The notes: generated from the sequence alone by a model not told the origin. A DNA stretch of 64,000 bases from Marsupella aquatica (GCA_973895155.1 OZ316892.1:3100001-3164000), one strand, 5' to 3'. Shown: positions 46,601 to 58,701, counted from the first letter of the stretch. Program-made: numbers and translations.

Positions 46601-48376
46601 GGCGCTCAGCCACTTCGGCAATTTGAAACTGTGGCGGGTTTAGGACTTGCTATGGAGCGTAGCAGTAACAAGTTTCAAAGACAGCAAAAGTTGCTTTCTC
46701 AATCTCGCTGATTGGAAAAGAGTCGAAGCAATTGGCATCAGACCAACGAAAGCTGTCGAGGGCATAAGCCTGAATTTGCTATCTGTCCTGGCTAATGGTA
46801 GAAATACGTCGTATCTGATTGTCTCGCGCGCCTCTTTTAAAGACTCTTTGACGACTGAAGGGCCCGACGAACTGAGCTACATGACTTCTTGACTGGCCTT
46901 GCAAACAAGTCACTCGAAGAAAAAAGCTAAAACTTTCTGTCACTAAACTCTTGCTGGCACCTCCTGCTGGCATCACCAGCTTCTATATCTGACTCTGATT
47001 CTCCTCGTATCCAATGTAGTCAGAAAGTACTTCCGTGATGCTCTCACCTTCTAATTTGAACTCAGACGTTGTACGTGTCTCGTGCCCTGTCGTTTAGCTC
47101 CATGCCGGCCACTAAGCAATGTAGAAGTTATGATATAAAAGACGCTCTTAGAATCCATGCAATCATAGTAGTGTTCTCGCTCTGAAGGAGTTCACAAGCT
47201 CACGTCCCACCACCTCCGGGTTTGACTCGTATGTTAGTCTGCCTCTCGGTCATGGCATCGTGTTTATGAGAAGCCCACCGGGTCTTCAGGTCACTCATTC
47301 AGTGTCGATGAAGATAAAAGAACGCGGAGAAGAAACTCACTAATAAAGCGCCAACATCTTAGAACAAGGAACGGGGGAAAATTGACACAAAATAAAAATC
47401 AACTAGACGTATAAACTACCAATATAAATTGGACCTCAAATTAAGAGCATTGATGATCATTCTGGGGATGAATCCCTGCTTGTTACTTTGCTATCTCTTG
47501 GCTTCGCTGCTTTAGAGAGTGGCCCTTTAGGATTCTGTCAATACTGCCTTTGTTTGACATAAGATTTTTCTTGCCTGCCTGGCCAGGACCTTTCTCTGGA
47601 TCGGGCTGGTGGCTTTTTGGTTACGGTCTTCCCTCTCTGGTGGAAGTTGTGCCTTACTGTTTCCATGGATTCTGTCCTGCTTGTTTCCCGTGAGTGGGGC
47701 TTTCGGGTTTTATGATACTATAAAACACATTTGAAAACAATTCCAAGGAAGAGCATTGATGATTTCCATTCAATAAGTCACTAAAGTTTGCCACTTTGGT
47801 ACATACTATTGCCTGGGATTCTGGGAACCACTCCTCAAGTGAAATGAATTCATCCAGTACGTGACAGCAGAGCACTCCGCATGTGAAGTTAATTTCATCC
47901 AGTTGCAGCATGTCAGGTAGTACAGTAGGCTACTTGTTCTGTAGTTGGGTGCCTAATTGTCAGTCTTGTGCGTAGGCAATTGGCTTTCATTAGGAATAGA
48001 TCGAAAATCTGGAAGTGTAGGATAGCGTTATGAATCGTTGGCACGAACCCAAGTCCTGCCGAGATCCGCACTGCAAAGAAGGTAAAGAGCAAAGCCTTGC
48101 ACCTGACGACAAAGGCGATTGAGGATAGAATTCTGGCAGGCTAGGAATCCGCGATCCAGGCAAGCGGAACTGTGGGTCGAACCTCGCGAATTGTTCTCAA
48201 AAGAAACCTGTTTGTTTGGAAGCTCTCCGAAGCACCTACCATGTCTGACAACTTGATTTCATGTTACGAATGTGGTGCTGAATCATTAGCTTCTGAAATA
48301 TTTCTTTCACTGACGAGAAGCCGCACGGAATAATGATTGATGCTAGCTTTGCCGCTCAGCTGCAAGGCATCTGGCA
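46601..48376. other. Intergenic upstream of second GDSL gene
   Basis: Promoter region of the second GDSL gene at its left edge. Beyond about 47000 there is no recognisable gene or element; short frames lack domains. Confidence 0.4.
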
Positions 48377-48820
48377 ATGGACGCGATAGCAGGCATGGAA
48401 GCAGTTCGCACTTTTTCTCAGTTCAGAACCTCACACGCGAGGAAGAAGCCCGCCGAGGAGTTATATCTTTTTGGTGTGGATGAAGAAGCTATGTTCGCCA
48501 TCATGCAAGACCAACCACCCCGCCAATCGATGGAGCACAAGGTAGTTCTGGCAATGGCGCAGAGACAGAGGCCGTGCTCGTTCTGTCGGGCAGCATCCTG
48601 ATGTCTGTCACAAAGGCAGCGATCCCTTCCACTAAGTCAAAACAGCCCGTTCGAAGGGGTTGAAGACTGAATTGAAGCAAGCAGCTGAAACAGGGGTTGG
48701 AGAGATTGAAGCAAGCTGCTGAACAGGGGTTGGAGACCGAATTGAGCCAGCTGCTGAAACAGTTGAAGCTACGCAGAATGCTAATTTGGGCGAAGGGCAA
48801 GGGAACACTGAGTACTAGCT
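48377..48820 (+). pseudogene. Possible remnant of an unrecognised gene with a ~42-bp repeat
   Basis: A 74-codon frame (48377-48601) is followed, at 48662-48770, by three degenerate units of the type GAATTGAAGCAAGCAGCTGAAACAGG that encode Glu/Ala-rich peptide in one frame but are interrupted by stops. I do not recognise a family. The Lys/Glu/Ala bias of the repeat suggests a decayed coiled-coil or low-complexity coding exon, or simply a tandem repeat. Confidence 0.25.
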
Positions 48821-49066
48821 AGACCACCACTGACCAACGATTCCACCATGACCCGCAACATGACGACAGACCTATGTTCAAGCTACTCCATGGATTGTTA
48901 ATTTGCTGCAGCGCCAACACTGATCCCACGGTGAGATGGCTGGCTTGACCAATTTTGTACCGGTTGCAACCAGCTCCGCCATGGCCACTGGAGGACGGGC
49001 ATTGGACATCAAGGGTATGGGGAACTTGATGATTGATGAGAATAGAGTTGAGAACATTTTGTATGT

Positions 49067-49099
49067 CACTAGTAGAAAAAGGCGCCTTTTATGACTCAA
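49067..49099 (+). mobile_element. CACTA-like terminus, partner not found
   Basis: CACTAGTAGAAAAAGGCGCC followed by TTTTATGACTC closely resembles the terminal inverted repeats of plant CACTA elements (CACTAGTAGAAAA...). ATGACTC recurs at about 49195. No reverse-complement terminus was found to the right within the window. This may be one end of a truncated or larger non-autonomous element. Confidence 0.5.
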
Positions 49100-49499
49100 C
49101 TACTTAGTATTCACATGATTTCCAAATGACATTACATCACTCTCTTAATGACTAATGCTATAGGAGTATAGCTAACTTCAATCATTCTTTTCTATGACTC
49201 AAAGTTTCTTGATTTGGATGACATTTGTGTAACTGGCATAGTCCTAGTTACCAATAACTATGTTTGGGAAGGGGAATGCTGATGTGAACAAAGAGCTTTG
49301 AAAAGGAGTATTTTGAGGTGTTGCTTGCCCAACCCAAGTTTAATTTCCAATTACAATTTAGTGTTTAGGGTTTTGGAGTTGTCACGTAGTAAAACATTTC
49401 TTTTTCTAATTACAATCTACCAAACATGACATTCATTTCATATGAAGAGTTTAGTCTTATATAGTGGAAAATATTAGGCGATGGGTAACATGTACAAGT

Positions 49500-50690
49500 C
49501 TAGGGAGGGATTTCATGTTGTCACGGGTTTAACCAGGACCATCCCCAAGTGAGTTGTGGATGCCAATCAGTTCCTGATGTGTATCAAAATTGCTCTGGAA
49601 GCACAATTGAATTCACCGTGTTCCCGTAGCGTTTACGTAAATGCCTTTGAAAACCATAGGAATTGCGAGCAGGGTTTTGGAGGCCGACTGTCTCGGGGCC
49701 AAAAGGATTCGTGAGTAGGGGTTTGGAGGCCTATCGTGCCATGTTCCGTTTTCCGATCAGGAATCGCAAGTAGGGCTTTGGAGACCTATCGTTGTTTTTG
49801 GGGTTGTTGTAAACATTGAGACGAGGTGCTGCGAAATGTTGAGAGGAGCAGGTTGGATTTTGCTGCTGGAGGTCTCTCTGTTGGGGAGATTCATTTCTGT
49901 CCCTAATTGGTTCATAATCCACCTGCCATGTGCATGCCACTGTAGCACACCCGACGCTGGTGGTCAGTGCTGCTGCCAAGCGATATATTTCCAATCATTT
50001 CTGTAAGTCGCAAATACTCTACTTAGAGCTTGGAAGCACTTACAGAGATGACAAAGTTTAACGTACTGTGTTTACAAATTGGCGGTTCCTCTGGTTTGGG
50101 TGACTGAGTTCTTAGTGGTATACATAGAGAGTGTTCTTCGATCCTGAATAGTCCACATTTGAGTCTATCATTTTGACTGATTACTGTCTCTCACGATGCC
50201 TTAAAACACTTCTAACATGGCATATGAGTTTGGGGTTGGTCCCTGGTCACACCTAATGTATGTTAATCTTGTCCATACCTTAAACTAAAAGCACACCTAA
50301 CCTACATCTTATATAATGTTGTCTTGAATTACATCTAATTAATGTCACACTTAGCTTATGCTAATTTTGTAGCTACTCTAATTAAAAACACACCTAAGTC
50401 CAATCTTATAAAAGCACACCTGATTTAAAGAAGAGGATAACAAATATACTTAATTTTTGTTTTACTCATATTTAGTCCATCAAGGATGCTTTGAATCAAT
50501 GTACATGAGTCTCCCAAGAGAAAGACAGGGAAAAAACAAATGACAAAGATTTTAAAAGGCAGAATGACCCCTCCCCTTTTTTTTATCCATCCCCTTCAAA
50601 TACCTTTATTGTACCAAGCCACCACATAACCTCAGTATGACCACATCCAAAACATTCAAAAAATAACATAAGTTTTACCTACAACTATTT
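49500..50690 (+). repeat. Segmental duplication D (long copy)
   Basis: Two stretches of this block recur at 53640-54310. 49510-49910 (TTTAACCAGGACCATCCCC, CACCGTGTTCCCGTAGCG, GACGAGGTGCTGCGAAATG) and 50455-50690 (TACTCATATTTAGTCCATC, CCTTCAAATACCTTTA) are joined directly in the second copy, missing about 540 bp in between. Within it, short GGAGGCC(TATCGTG / GACTGTCTC) units repeat loosely. No gene was recognised. Confidence 0.75.
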
Positions 50691-51105
50691 TCAGAGAATA
50701 AAATATAATACTCTTCAAAGATGCCGTCCACAAGTGCGGACCCCTTTCCTCTCCTCCCACCCTCTAAGTCCTCGTGACAATCAACGGGACCTAGTTACAA
50801 CAACTGTACATGCCATACCACACACACAAATACTTCTTGGGCCCTTTTACGGGCCCGCATCACACTAGTGCATGAACAAAGTTCAGCCAATCATAAAATC
50901 GTGTAAGAAATGGTCCACGTCCAGATTGGTGGGCGTTAGACCGTGAGGTGTGCCTAGATAGGATCAAGGCCAGCTTTAGACCATGAGGTGTGATACGTAG
51001 GATCAATGCCCCGCACATCCCTAGTAGGCATATCATAGGTTGACTTGCCCATGCCTAGGGGCTGCCACTCTGGTATAAAGTCTCATCCCTCACACAACAT
51101 CCCAC

Positions 51106-51247
51106 ACTCTTGAATTACTCTCATCAACCTCGTTCCCATTCTTTTATTTCCCACTCTTGAATTACTCTTCGTTCCCATTCTTTTTATTTCCCACTCTTGA
51201 ATTACTCTCATCAATCTCGTTCCCATTCTTTATTTCCCACTCTTGAA
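51106..51247 (+). repeat. ~45-bp tandem repeat ahead of orphan frame
   Basis: CCCACTCTTGAATTACTC(TCATCAA.C)TCGTTCCCATTCTTT(T)ATTT is present about 3.3 times (starts near 51106, 51151, 51192 and 51237). The last unit runs into ATGGATTGGGG. A single degraded relative precedes the duplicate at 59445. It may lie in a promoter or 5-prime UTR. Confidence 0.7.
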
Positions 51248-51249
51248 TA

Positions 51250-51760
51250 ATGGATTGGGGATTCCTATATCAGTTGGCTGTGGTGACGGTTTGTAGTCAA
51301 ATGGTTGCTTGGTCCCCTTCGATACGGTTTATATCACGAGTGTCAAAGTGGGAGGCAATAGGAAATACGTCTCTTGGCATCACAATTATGATGCTTGTAG
51401 TTTACGTGACATGCGACTTTCACATATGTGCGCTCTTCGCAAAGACGCGCATGGTAATCCGACGCTTGATTCAACAACATATGCACCACAGCTCCTTGAG
51501 ATGGGAGATTGACCCCGACGGTGGCCGAAGACAAGACTGAGGCCTGAGCTAAGAGAGGCTTGAGCTATGATTTTTACTGCATAGTGGTGCATGACGATAG
51601 TCTTCTGAATCCAGGTCTGTTGTTCGCAGATGCTTTCATTACCATGATCATCCCTCGAGCAAAGACCGAAAGAGTTTTCGATACAGCTGATGGAGACGTC
51701 CTCACATGGTCCTTCAAACTCTGTGAGCCGTCGGACGTGCACGACTCATAATTGCAACTC
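51250..51760 (+). pseudogene. Orphan reading frame, copy 1 (duplicated at 59450)
   Basis: I do not recognise the family. The frame containing SNGCLVPFDTVYITSV, GGNRKYVSWHHNYDACSL and RKDAHGNPTLDSTTYAPQLL is conserved in the copy at 59480-59690 with mostly mild changes (R/K, V/I, D/N), which suggests past coding. It is interrupted before and after by stops. A different frame then reads YDFYCIVVHDDSLLNPGLL up to 51751, so an intron or frameshift is needed. Codon-level comparison of the copies would decide. Confidence 0.35.
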
Positions 51761-52371
51761 TTGCTGAGACGGGGTAATAGGAGCTATGAAGAATGAGTAG
51801 AACAGTGACCGTCTCATATATCCGGATGACGAGTTTATCGGGTTAGAAGAAGAACCATCTCAACGACTTTATCGGGTTACATATCAGGATGAGGAATGTA
51901 TCGGGTTGCAAGCAAAAGCACCAGAACAACGACGCCAATTGATGCACGAGGAACACTCTCGGACTTATCTCAAAAATTCATTGCCATCCAGAAGCCCGCC
52001 GCCATCAACCTCAATTTCGCAACTTCATCGAGCAAGCTGCATAGCATACGGCGACATAGTGTAGGTAGAATAAATAGCCTTTGAGCGCTGCGGACACAGG
52101 CACGCAACAGCAGGTGCACTAGAGACAGAGTTCAATGGCACGCAACGGCAGGTGCACTAGAGATAGAGTTCAATGTCGGGAACAACATTACATTGCACAT
52201 TTATTATTCTTTTGCACCCAAATTACTAGGTGCTGATGAGAAGCGAGAAGTTTGGTTATGACTTCGAATATTGATTATTACGTCGGCACCATGTTTGGGA
52301 TAGAGGAATTGATGGGCTGGTTCTGTTAAACCGTTTCATTTAGTCATCATTGTGTTTCTGCGCAGCAGTTC
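51761..52371. other. Non-coding with a 42-bp direct duplication
   Basis: GGCACGCAAC(A/G)GCAGGTGCACTAGAGA(C/T)AGAGTTCAAT occurs twice at about 52095-52172. TTTATCGGGTTA phrases recur at 51836-51875. No gene was recognised. Confidence 0.5.
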
Positions 52372-52698
52372 ATGTCTGAGGAATTGCAGGGGACCAGTGG
52401 GCATCGAACTCGAGGCGAAAAACGTGGGCTGCTGTCCTCAGCGAATCGCCTGTCGTTGGCGGCGGCGGAAAACATTCCAAAACTCTTTGACAACCGATGG
52501 TGCCTGGCAACCACATTAGAGCTGCTAGAGCACATGAACGCGTACAAGGTCCGTTGCATTGGCGAGGACGTGGAGAAGACGAAAGCGATCGCGATTCACC
52601 TGACCAATCCTCGCGGTCTGGAGCTGAGAAGACTCGAGCGGAGCTGCATGGTGCTTTCTGTTTCGCTTCACCAAACACCTGAGCTTAGAGTCAACTAG
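52372..52698 (+). CDS. Hypothetical open frame, unknown
   Basis: A 108-codon frame opens MSEELQGTSGHRTRGEKRG, continues with NRWCLATTLELLEHMNAYK and KTKAIAIHLTNPRGLELRR, and ends at 52698. It may be an exon, since CGCAGCAG lies just upstream as a possible acceptor. No domain is recognised. Overlapping frames of similar length on both strands reduce confidence. Confidence 0.25.
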   Translation: MSEELQGTSGHRTRGEKRGLLSSANRLSLAAAENIPKLFDNRWCLATTLELLEHMNAYKVRCIGEDVEKTKAIAIHLTNPRGLELRRLERSCMVLSVSLHQTPELRVN

Positions 52699-52759
52699 TT
52701 TATAAGTTCATGTAGTGTAAGTATTTCCAAGCGGGAGTAGAGTATATATCATACTTTTG

Positions 52760-53640
52760 CTTGAGACAAATGTATATCATACTTTTGCTTGAGACAAATG
52801 ACAGGCTAGGTAGACTATCAGAGATCGTACAAGTCGGTCTGATCGACCAGTCTGTGAGATAGTTGCCAGGCTTGGATTAGAAGGCATCAGTTTGAAGTGG
52901 ATGATTTGAAATAGCTAGTCATTTATCACTCATCGCAAGCTGATTGTACTCTGCTCTACATTTGAGATTTGTCACGCGGCCCACAGTGTAAAATATGACA
53001 GTGCCCACCTCCTCAATTGTGCCTTTAAATCCTTGTCTAAGATGGTTTTGTCTAAGATGGTTCGAAGGACACAATCCCACGCACCTTCGCAACCACCTAA
53101 ATTGGAACATGTACCCCATGCCTGCAGACCTCTCTGTCTTCTCCTATTCGAATTCGAGAAAACTTTACCACAACTGCATCTATTGGATCCATGACGAGGT
53201 GGCACGCTTGTGAGTGCCCATCCTCAGCTCATCATCCCCGCCCTTGCGCTCACGCCACGACATTCTTTCACGGCATGGTACCAATTCCACCAGGAGGAGG
53301 ATTTGACCGAGGGATTTGACTGCCATCCTGGGGAGGGGAAATCATTGGCATAGCATGGAGCCAATTCCACAAGGAGAGGAATTGACTGCCATCCTGGTGA
53401 GGGGAATTGAGACGTAGAACCTAAGTACACATCACTGACTCGCTGCTAACTTGAGACAAGAGTGGTCATTAAGAAGTGTTTAACAAACTGTTGTAAGGGG
53501 CGGTCGCCACGTTGCGCCCCCAAACAAAAGAGCCTGATTTCATTGTTAGGCGATGAACATTGTCTGAACGAATCACTTACATGTCAGTAACTACATTCAG
53601 GCACTAGCATTGTTTCTTGCATTTTTAAGAAATTCATCCA
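52760..53640. repeat. Segmental duplication C
   Basis: Matches 55385-56215 (CTTTTGCTTGAGACAAATGACAGG, GTACAAGTCGGTCTGATC, then the CACCTCCTCAATTGTGCC block) and, from about 52930, also 36640-37310. At about 53636 the match to the GDSL-linked block stops and the match to 49500-50690 begins, so this is a chimeric junction. A ~30-bp tandem duplication (TATATCATACTTTTGCTTGAG) precedes it at 52745-52800. No gene was recognised. Confidence 0.8.
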
Positions 53641-54310
53641 AGAGCACAACCCTTCCTGAATTTAGGGTTTTCATGTTGTCAGGGGTTTAACCAGGACCAT
53701 CCCCAAGTGAGTTGTGGATGCCAATCAGTTTCTAATGTGTATCAAAATTGCTCTGGAAGCACTATTGAATTCACCGTGTTCCCGTAGCGTTCATACACGT
53801 AAATGCCTTTGAAAACCATAGGAATTGCGAGCAGGGTTTTGAAGGCCGACTGTCTCGGGCCGGGCCAAAAGGATTCGTGAGTAGGGGTTTGGAGGCCTGT
53901 CGTGCCATGTTCCGTTTTACGATCAGAAATCGCAAGTAGGGCTTTGGAGGCCTATCGTTTTTCGATCAGTTGTTTTTTGGGTTGTTGCAAACATTGAGAC
54001 GAGGTGCTGCGAAATGTTGAGAGGAGCAGGTTGGATTCTGCTGCAGCTGGAGGTCGGTCTGTGGGGAGGTTCGTTTCTGTTTAATAATATGAAAAAATAT
54101 CTTTTAATTTTTTTTTACTCATATTTAGTCCATCAAGGATGCTTTGAATGAGCGTACATGAATCTCCCAAGAGAAACTAAGGAAAAAACAAATGACAAAG
54201 ATTTTTAAAAAACCCCTCCCCTCTTGTTTATCCATGATCCCCTTCAAATACCTTTAGGCACCACATAACCTCACTATGACCACTTCCAAAGCATTAAAAA
54301 ATAACATACT
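53641..54310 (+). repeat. Segmental duplication D (short copy)
   Basis: Copy of 49510-50690 with about 540 bp missing near 54078. It starts exactly where duplication C ends. Both source blocks lie upstream in the window, so this is a junction of two duplicated segments. Confidence 0.75.
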
Positions 54311-54417
54311 ATTTTCAGAGCCCACAGCCATCAACCCTTTCCCCAAGTACTTATGTGCTTCCCCTTGGCTGTTTGGGTATCTTAGTCACGCTAGATAGTT
54401 TTATCAACAACACACAA

Positions 54418-55266
54418 TCACATGCGACCCTCCTCAATCTCAACGCCCACATCCCAATCCTCCACATAACCCCTATCACCATTCATATACTTACATTCTC
54501 CTGAGTGACATGGACATAACCTCTTATCAGTTAGGATGCCACGGTCACAGATGGCACCCAAGTGATCTCTTGGCAGACGATCTATTTGCGGACAGCAATT
54601 CTCAATTTCCAGTACGCAAGGAAGTCTGCCTTGTGTGCATGCTAGACTCAAGACATCCAGCACCTCTTGCTCGCTCCTCGTGACCTGGTGAGGGGGGCAT
54701 GTCATCTCAACCCACTCCGATGGAAGCCAAATCCACTCATGACACAAATGAACTACGACCCTGTGGACAAATCCTAGGCGTAAGTAGTATAGCAAGCTGT
54801 CGAAGCCCTCGTCCCTACGCATCAACCATTCCAACTTCGCATACATAACACTAGGCGATGAAATCCGAAAACATCTGCCCTGGTCAGGATACGTGTTCTC
54901 ATGATTCGTTGTCCATCCGCCTCCCTCAGCTACAATGTCACTTGCAATATCGTCAGGCAAGGCCTGCATAAATGTAGCGAAGGTGTCACGCAATGGGATC
55001 TCATTGCCTTCTCCCTACAATATGCCATCATAATTATACAACAATGTGTTAGATTTCAGAAATTGCATCAAATCTTACATGGCTTGGAGGCTTTTTACGT
55101 ACTCAAAATGTAGATCAAATATTAATATCAAATATGCTCGTTGCAAGGAATATCAAATATGCTCGTTGCAAGGAATATCAAATATGCTCGTACCTCAAGT
55201 ATGTTATGCCTCATCAATGCCATAACTAATCTCGTGCAATATCGATACAAGTACACCGCCGTATTG
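54418..55266 (-). CDS. Unknown Cys-containing protein, partial (inverted twin at 62118)
   Basis: The last exon (55014-54418, acceptor TTGTAG) encodes 198 residues and joins in phase 0 with a short upstream exon (about 55266-55194, donor GTACGA) reading AVYLYRYCTRLVMALMRHNILE. The main exon has LPDDIASDIVAEGGGW, AKLEWLMRRDEGFDSLLYYL, VVVHLCHEWIWLP, VLSLACTQG and a C-terminal CPCHSGECKYMNGD with closely spaced Cys/His. I do not recognise the family. The Cys-x-Cys-His...Cys pattern could bind metal, which is inference. The N-terminal exons were not found. A nearly identical copy in opposite orientation keeps the frame open, which supports coding. Confidence 0.5.
55128..55195 (-). repeat. 25-bp tandem repeat, about 3 copies
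   Basis: AAGGAATATCAAATATGCTC plus GTTGC repeats at about 55143, 55168 and 55171 onward, just beside the proposed donor of the short upstream exon of the unknown protein. It lies in the intron. Confidence 0.7.
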
Positions 55267-55384
55267 CTAGCTAGATTGTTTGTTTACACCTATGGAAGAA
55301 ATTCGAACAACGTTCTACGCCACGCACGGGATGTACCCTACTTTCAAGCAGTTGCCTCGTCGTGAGAGAGCTGCTTTCTACTAG

Positions 55385-57960
55385 TAAACTCTTTTGCTTG
55401 AGACAAATGACAGGCTAGGTAGACTATCAGAGTTCGTACAAGTCGGTCTGATCCGCCAGTCTGTGAGATAGTTTCCAGGCTTGGATTAGAAGGCATCAGT
55501 GTTAAGTGGATGATTTGAAATAACTAGTCATTTATCACTCATCGCAAGCTGAATGTACTCTGCTCTACACATGAGATTCGTCACACGGCCCACAGTGTAG
55601 AATATGACAGTGCCCACCTCCTCAATTGTGCCTTTAAATCCTGTCTAAGATGGTTCGAAGGACACAATCCCACGCACCTTCGCAACCACCTAAATTGGAA
55701 CATGTACCCCATGCCTCCAGACCTCGATCTCTGTCTTCTCCTATTCGAATTCGAGAAAACTTTACCACAACTGCATCGATTGGATCCATGACGAGGTGGC
55801 ACGCTTGTGAGTGCCCATCCTTAGCTCATCATCCCCGCCCTTGCGCTTACGCCACGACATTCTTTCACGGCATGGTACCAATTCCACCAGGAGGAGGATT
55901 TGACTGCCATCCTGGGGAGGTGAACTCATTGGCATAGCATGGAGCCAATTCCACAAGGAGAGGAATTGACTGCCATCCTGGTGAGGGGAAGACGTAGAAC
56001 CTAAGTACACATCACTGACTCGCTGCTAACTTGAGACAAGTGGTCATTTAGAAGTGTTTAACAAAGTGTTGTAAAGGGCGGTCGCCACGTTGCGCCCCCA
56101 AACAAAAGAGCCTGATTTCATTATTAGGCGATGAACATTGTCTGAACGAATCACCTACATGTCAGTAACTACATTCAGGCACTAGCATTGTTTCTTGCAT
56201 TTTTAAGAAATTCATGCAAGAGTCACAAAAGGTATCACTTCCCCTCTCTAGTCATCCCTATGATGCTCACTACCAGCAATTTCTTTTTATTTTTCCTGTT
56301 AGAGTCCTTCATGTCCCTCCGGAGTTTTCAAGAACCCTTTGTACTGATCGTCCAACGTTTGCAGGCCATGATTTATATGCCCTGTGTGTCCATATATAGG
56401 TGACTCACAAGCGCTCTTGGATTCATTTTTCAGAATTTTTTATTTGTAACCATGGACAGCATGCTTACCTAGCTTTTTTCACCAAGTCTTTCAGATATCC
56501 AAATTAATGAAACTGCAAGAGTCACATTCTGACAAAATACTCAGTCCTTGTCATTGATGGTAATCATCTAGTGTCAAGGGTTGAGAATGCTGGTTCAACC
56601 TATGTTCCAAGATTAATAGGCACATCACTCCCGACCAGGCCTGCTGAAACGTGAACCCTCGTTTGTTATTTATGATGCACAATATATGTTTGGACATTTT
56701 GTTTCGCTGGGCAGTTTCCCATGTTAACTGATGATCTCCCACAACGGACCACGATTGAGCTACATCGCTCTCTCCAAGTTTCGTCTAAAGTTGGTCTAAA
56801 GTTGTCCATTCACCATGTCCGTCCGTGGCATGTACTGAACCCCACCTTCGATCCTTGATGAAGATGCAATCAGAAATTCACTTCCGGATAAGTGACACCA
56901 AGAACTTATCCTTTGCGTAGAAAATACGTCTTGAAGCCTGTCACAATCCGATCAAGCGAATAGGTTATTACACGTCTGCAAAGGGTAGGCTTCCTGGAAA
57001 GGCATGTCGCTTCCCCATTTAGAAAAGTCGAGGTTGGAGAGTTGTGTAACGCCCCCGTCGGTGTATTGGCCATTCAACACAAAGCGAGCGTTGATCCGGT
57101 GAAAAGCTTCAGTAAAATGAATGCCGTCCCAGCATATGCGCTGCTCTGGGTTGGAGCACTTGTTCGATCCCAGAGATGGGTTCCCGCCTGTGATAGCCGG
57201 ATTGTAGTTCTAAGTGCCCACTCCAGGAGCTCCACAGCAAGCCGTCTTGGTTACGGCAGGGTCGAAACCTGTCATGCAAGGGCAGAGAGGAGGGCACGAG
57301 ATTAATTATGTAACGATGGGTAATGCTCTTCTGTTTTCACCATCCGTGTCTGTGAGCACATCTTAGTGACGAGTATATGAAAGTCTGCTCAATGATTGAA
57401 TCTCACTCATATGTGAGAGAATCCTCCAAAGGCTCCGAAAACGAGTTTCGTACTGAAGCCAAGCCAAAACGCTTACTCGAGCGGTTTCTATTAAACCCCA
57501 AAATTGGTATTTTAAATCACTTATAAGATTTCTTCTGTGTTTTTTCCAGACCTGATCTGACAGATTTGTGTGGTTTGTTATGAGAGCATTGGTAAGATTA
57601 GAAAGTGAAAATGTCAAAGTTATTCTTTATCAAATTAGTGTTTCGTTTTCCTGAATGTCACTGCTAGGGGGGAAATCAATGTTTGTAAAACTCGAGAGTG
57701 GTTTAAAATTAATATATAGCACCATCTTCACATGGCGTTATCATACAGTTGGGAAAGACATGACAAATTGGGAGAAAAAGGAGAAAACTCAAAGTACTGT
57801 AGGCAGGGTGTGTCAGAATCTCAAGATGGGCACTGTAGGTATCAAAGTAGGCGATGTTGGGTCCAGTTAGATTAAGGCGTAGCAACTTGATCTGCGAGAA
57901 CAGTTTTGAGAAATTTGGTTCACACCGGTGATGCAGCCCAATAAGCAGCCCAATAAGTCA
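55385..57960. repeat. Segmental duplication B
   Basis: Matches 52790-53640 at its left part and 36640-39070 over most of its length, ending inside the copy of GDSL exon 4 at about 57960. There the sequence repeats GCAGCCCAATAAG and leaves the homology. It carries the broken GDSL copy. Confidence 0.85.
56952..57960 (-). pseudogene. GDSL esterase/lipase, truncated third copy
   Basis: Only the equivalents of exon 5 (57268-56952) and part of exon 4 (from about 57800 to 57960) remain, in the orientation of the two intact genes. Exon 5 keeps the block V region but has TAG at 57210-57212 where the first copy has TTG, and a 6-nt in-frame deletion after the GGV codons. Exon 4 is cut off at the duplication border and is missing the N-terminal catalytic Ser and Asn exons altogether. 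It cannot encode an enzyme. It derives from the copy at 38048-41203, with which the flanks also agree. Confidence 0.88.
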
Positions 57961-58678
57961 TTTTGCCCGTACCCATCTAACCTCGTCTTGGATTACCAAC
58001 AGATGAGCCATGCCCATCCCTACTAACTATTATTGACTAAGAGACAACATCGATCAGTTTACTTCACCTTCAGAAGATCATGTTAAAATTAGTCAGAAGA
58101 TCATGTTAAAATTAGTCCACGTGCATATTAGCAAGCCTAGGATTACCAATAGATGATTATGAAGATGCTATATGGTGAATTCACCTTTCAGATTTTGTCT
58201 TATTCAAATTTTGTGTTCAGTGTTTTTATTTTAATGTGCCTTAACTAGGTGAATGGTTTGTATTAATTTGATTTTGAATTAACTTTTGGACCCCTTTTAA
58301 TTGTAGTGAACTTAGAGTATTTTGAATATATTTGGCTCCCCTCCTAAATGTTTAATCTTTACTTTTCAATCACTCAGTGAATTATTATTTTTCTCATGAG
58401 AAACATGAGTTTGAACTATGTGCACATTTGGTGTACTAAATTCCCCTCGTGGTTTTTTTTACAAAACTTATGGTTTTAATTGAGTTGATTGTCACTACCT
58501 AAAAGCAAGTGAAATTTTGTACTATATGTGCACAACTCTTTAGTACCTTTGTATTTGGTCATAATGTGTTTTTCTTTGCAGGTGTCACTCACTCTGAATT
58601 AACAAATATTAATTTCTTGACATATACTTTACATGTACCTACTTCTTTAGTCATAAAATAAATCAATGAATTACATAT
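57961..58678. other. A/T-rich intergenic with duplicated phrase
   Basis: GACTAAGAGACAACAT(C/A)GATCAG and CAGAAGATCATGTTAAAATTAGTC occur at 58035-58120 (the second twice in tandem) and again at 58742-58800. No gene was recognised. Confidence 0.5.
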
Positions 58679-58701
58679 CACTACAAGACAAAAAAAAGGG
58701 C
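58679..58701 (+). mobile_element. CACTA-like terminus CACTACAAGAC, partner not found
   Basis: CACTACAAGACAAAAAAAAG followed by GGC resembles the CACTACAAGAAAA-type ends of plant CACTA elements. No matching reverse terminus is visible to the right. The short phrase could occur by chance in A-rich DNA. Confidence 0.35.

Noticed and set aside
55371-55386. TTTCTACTAGTA as the right partner of the CACTA-like end at 49067
   Set aside because: Final base is wrong, only 12 bases match, and the flanking triplets (TGT, AAC) disagree.
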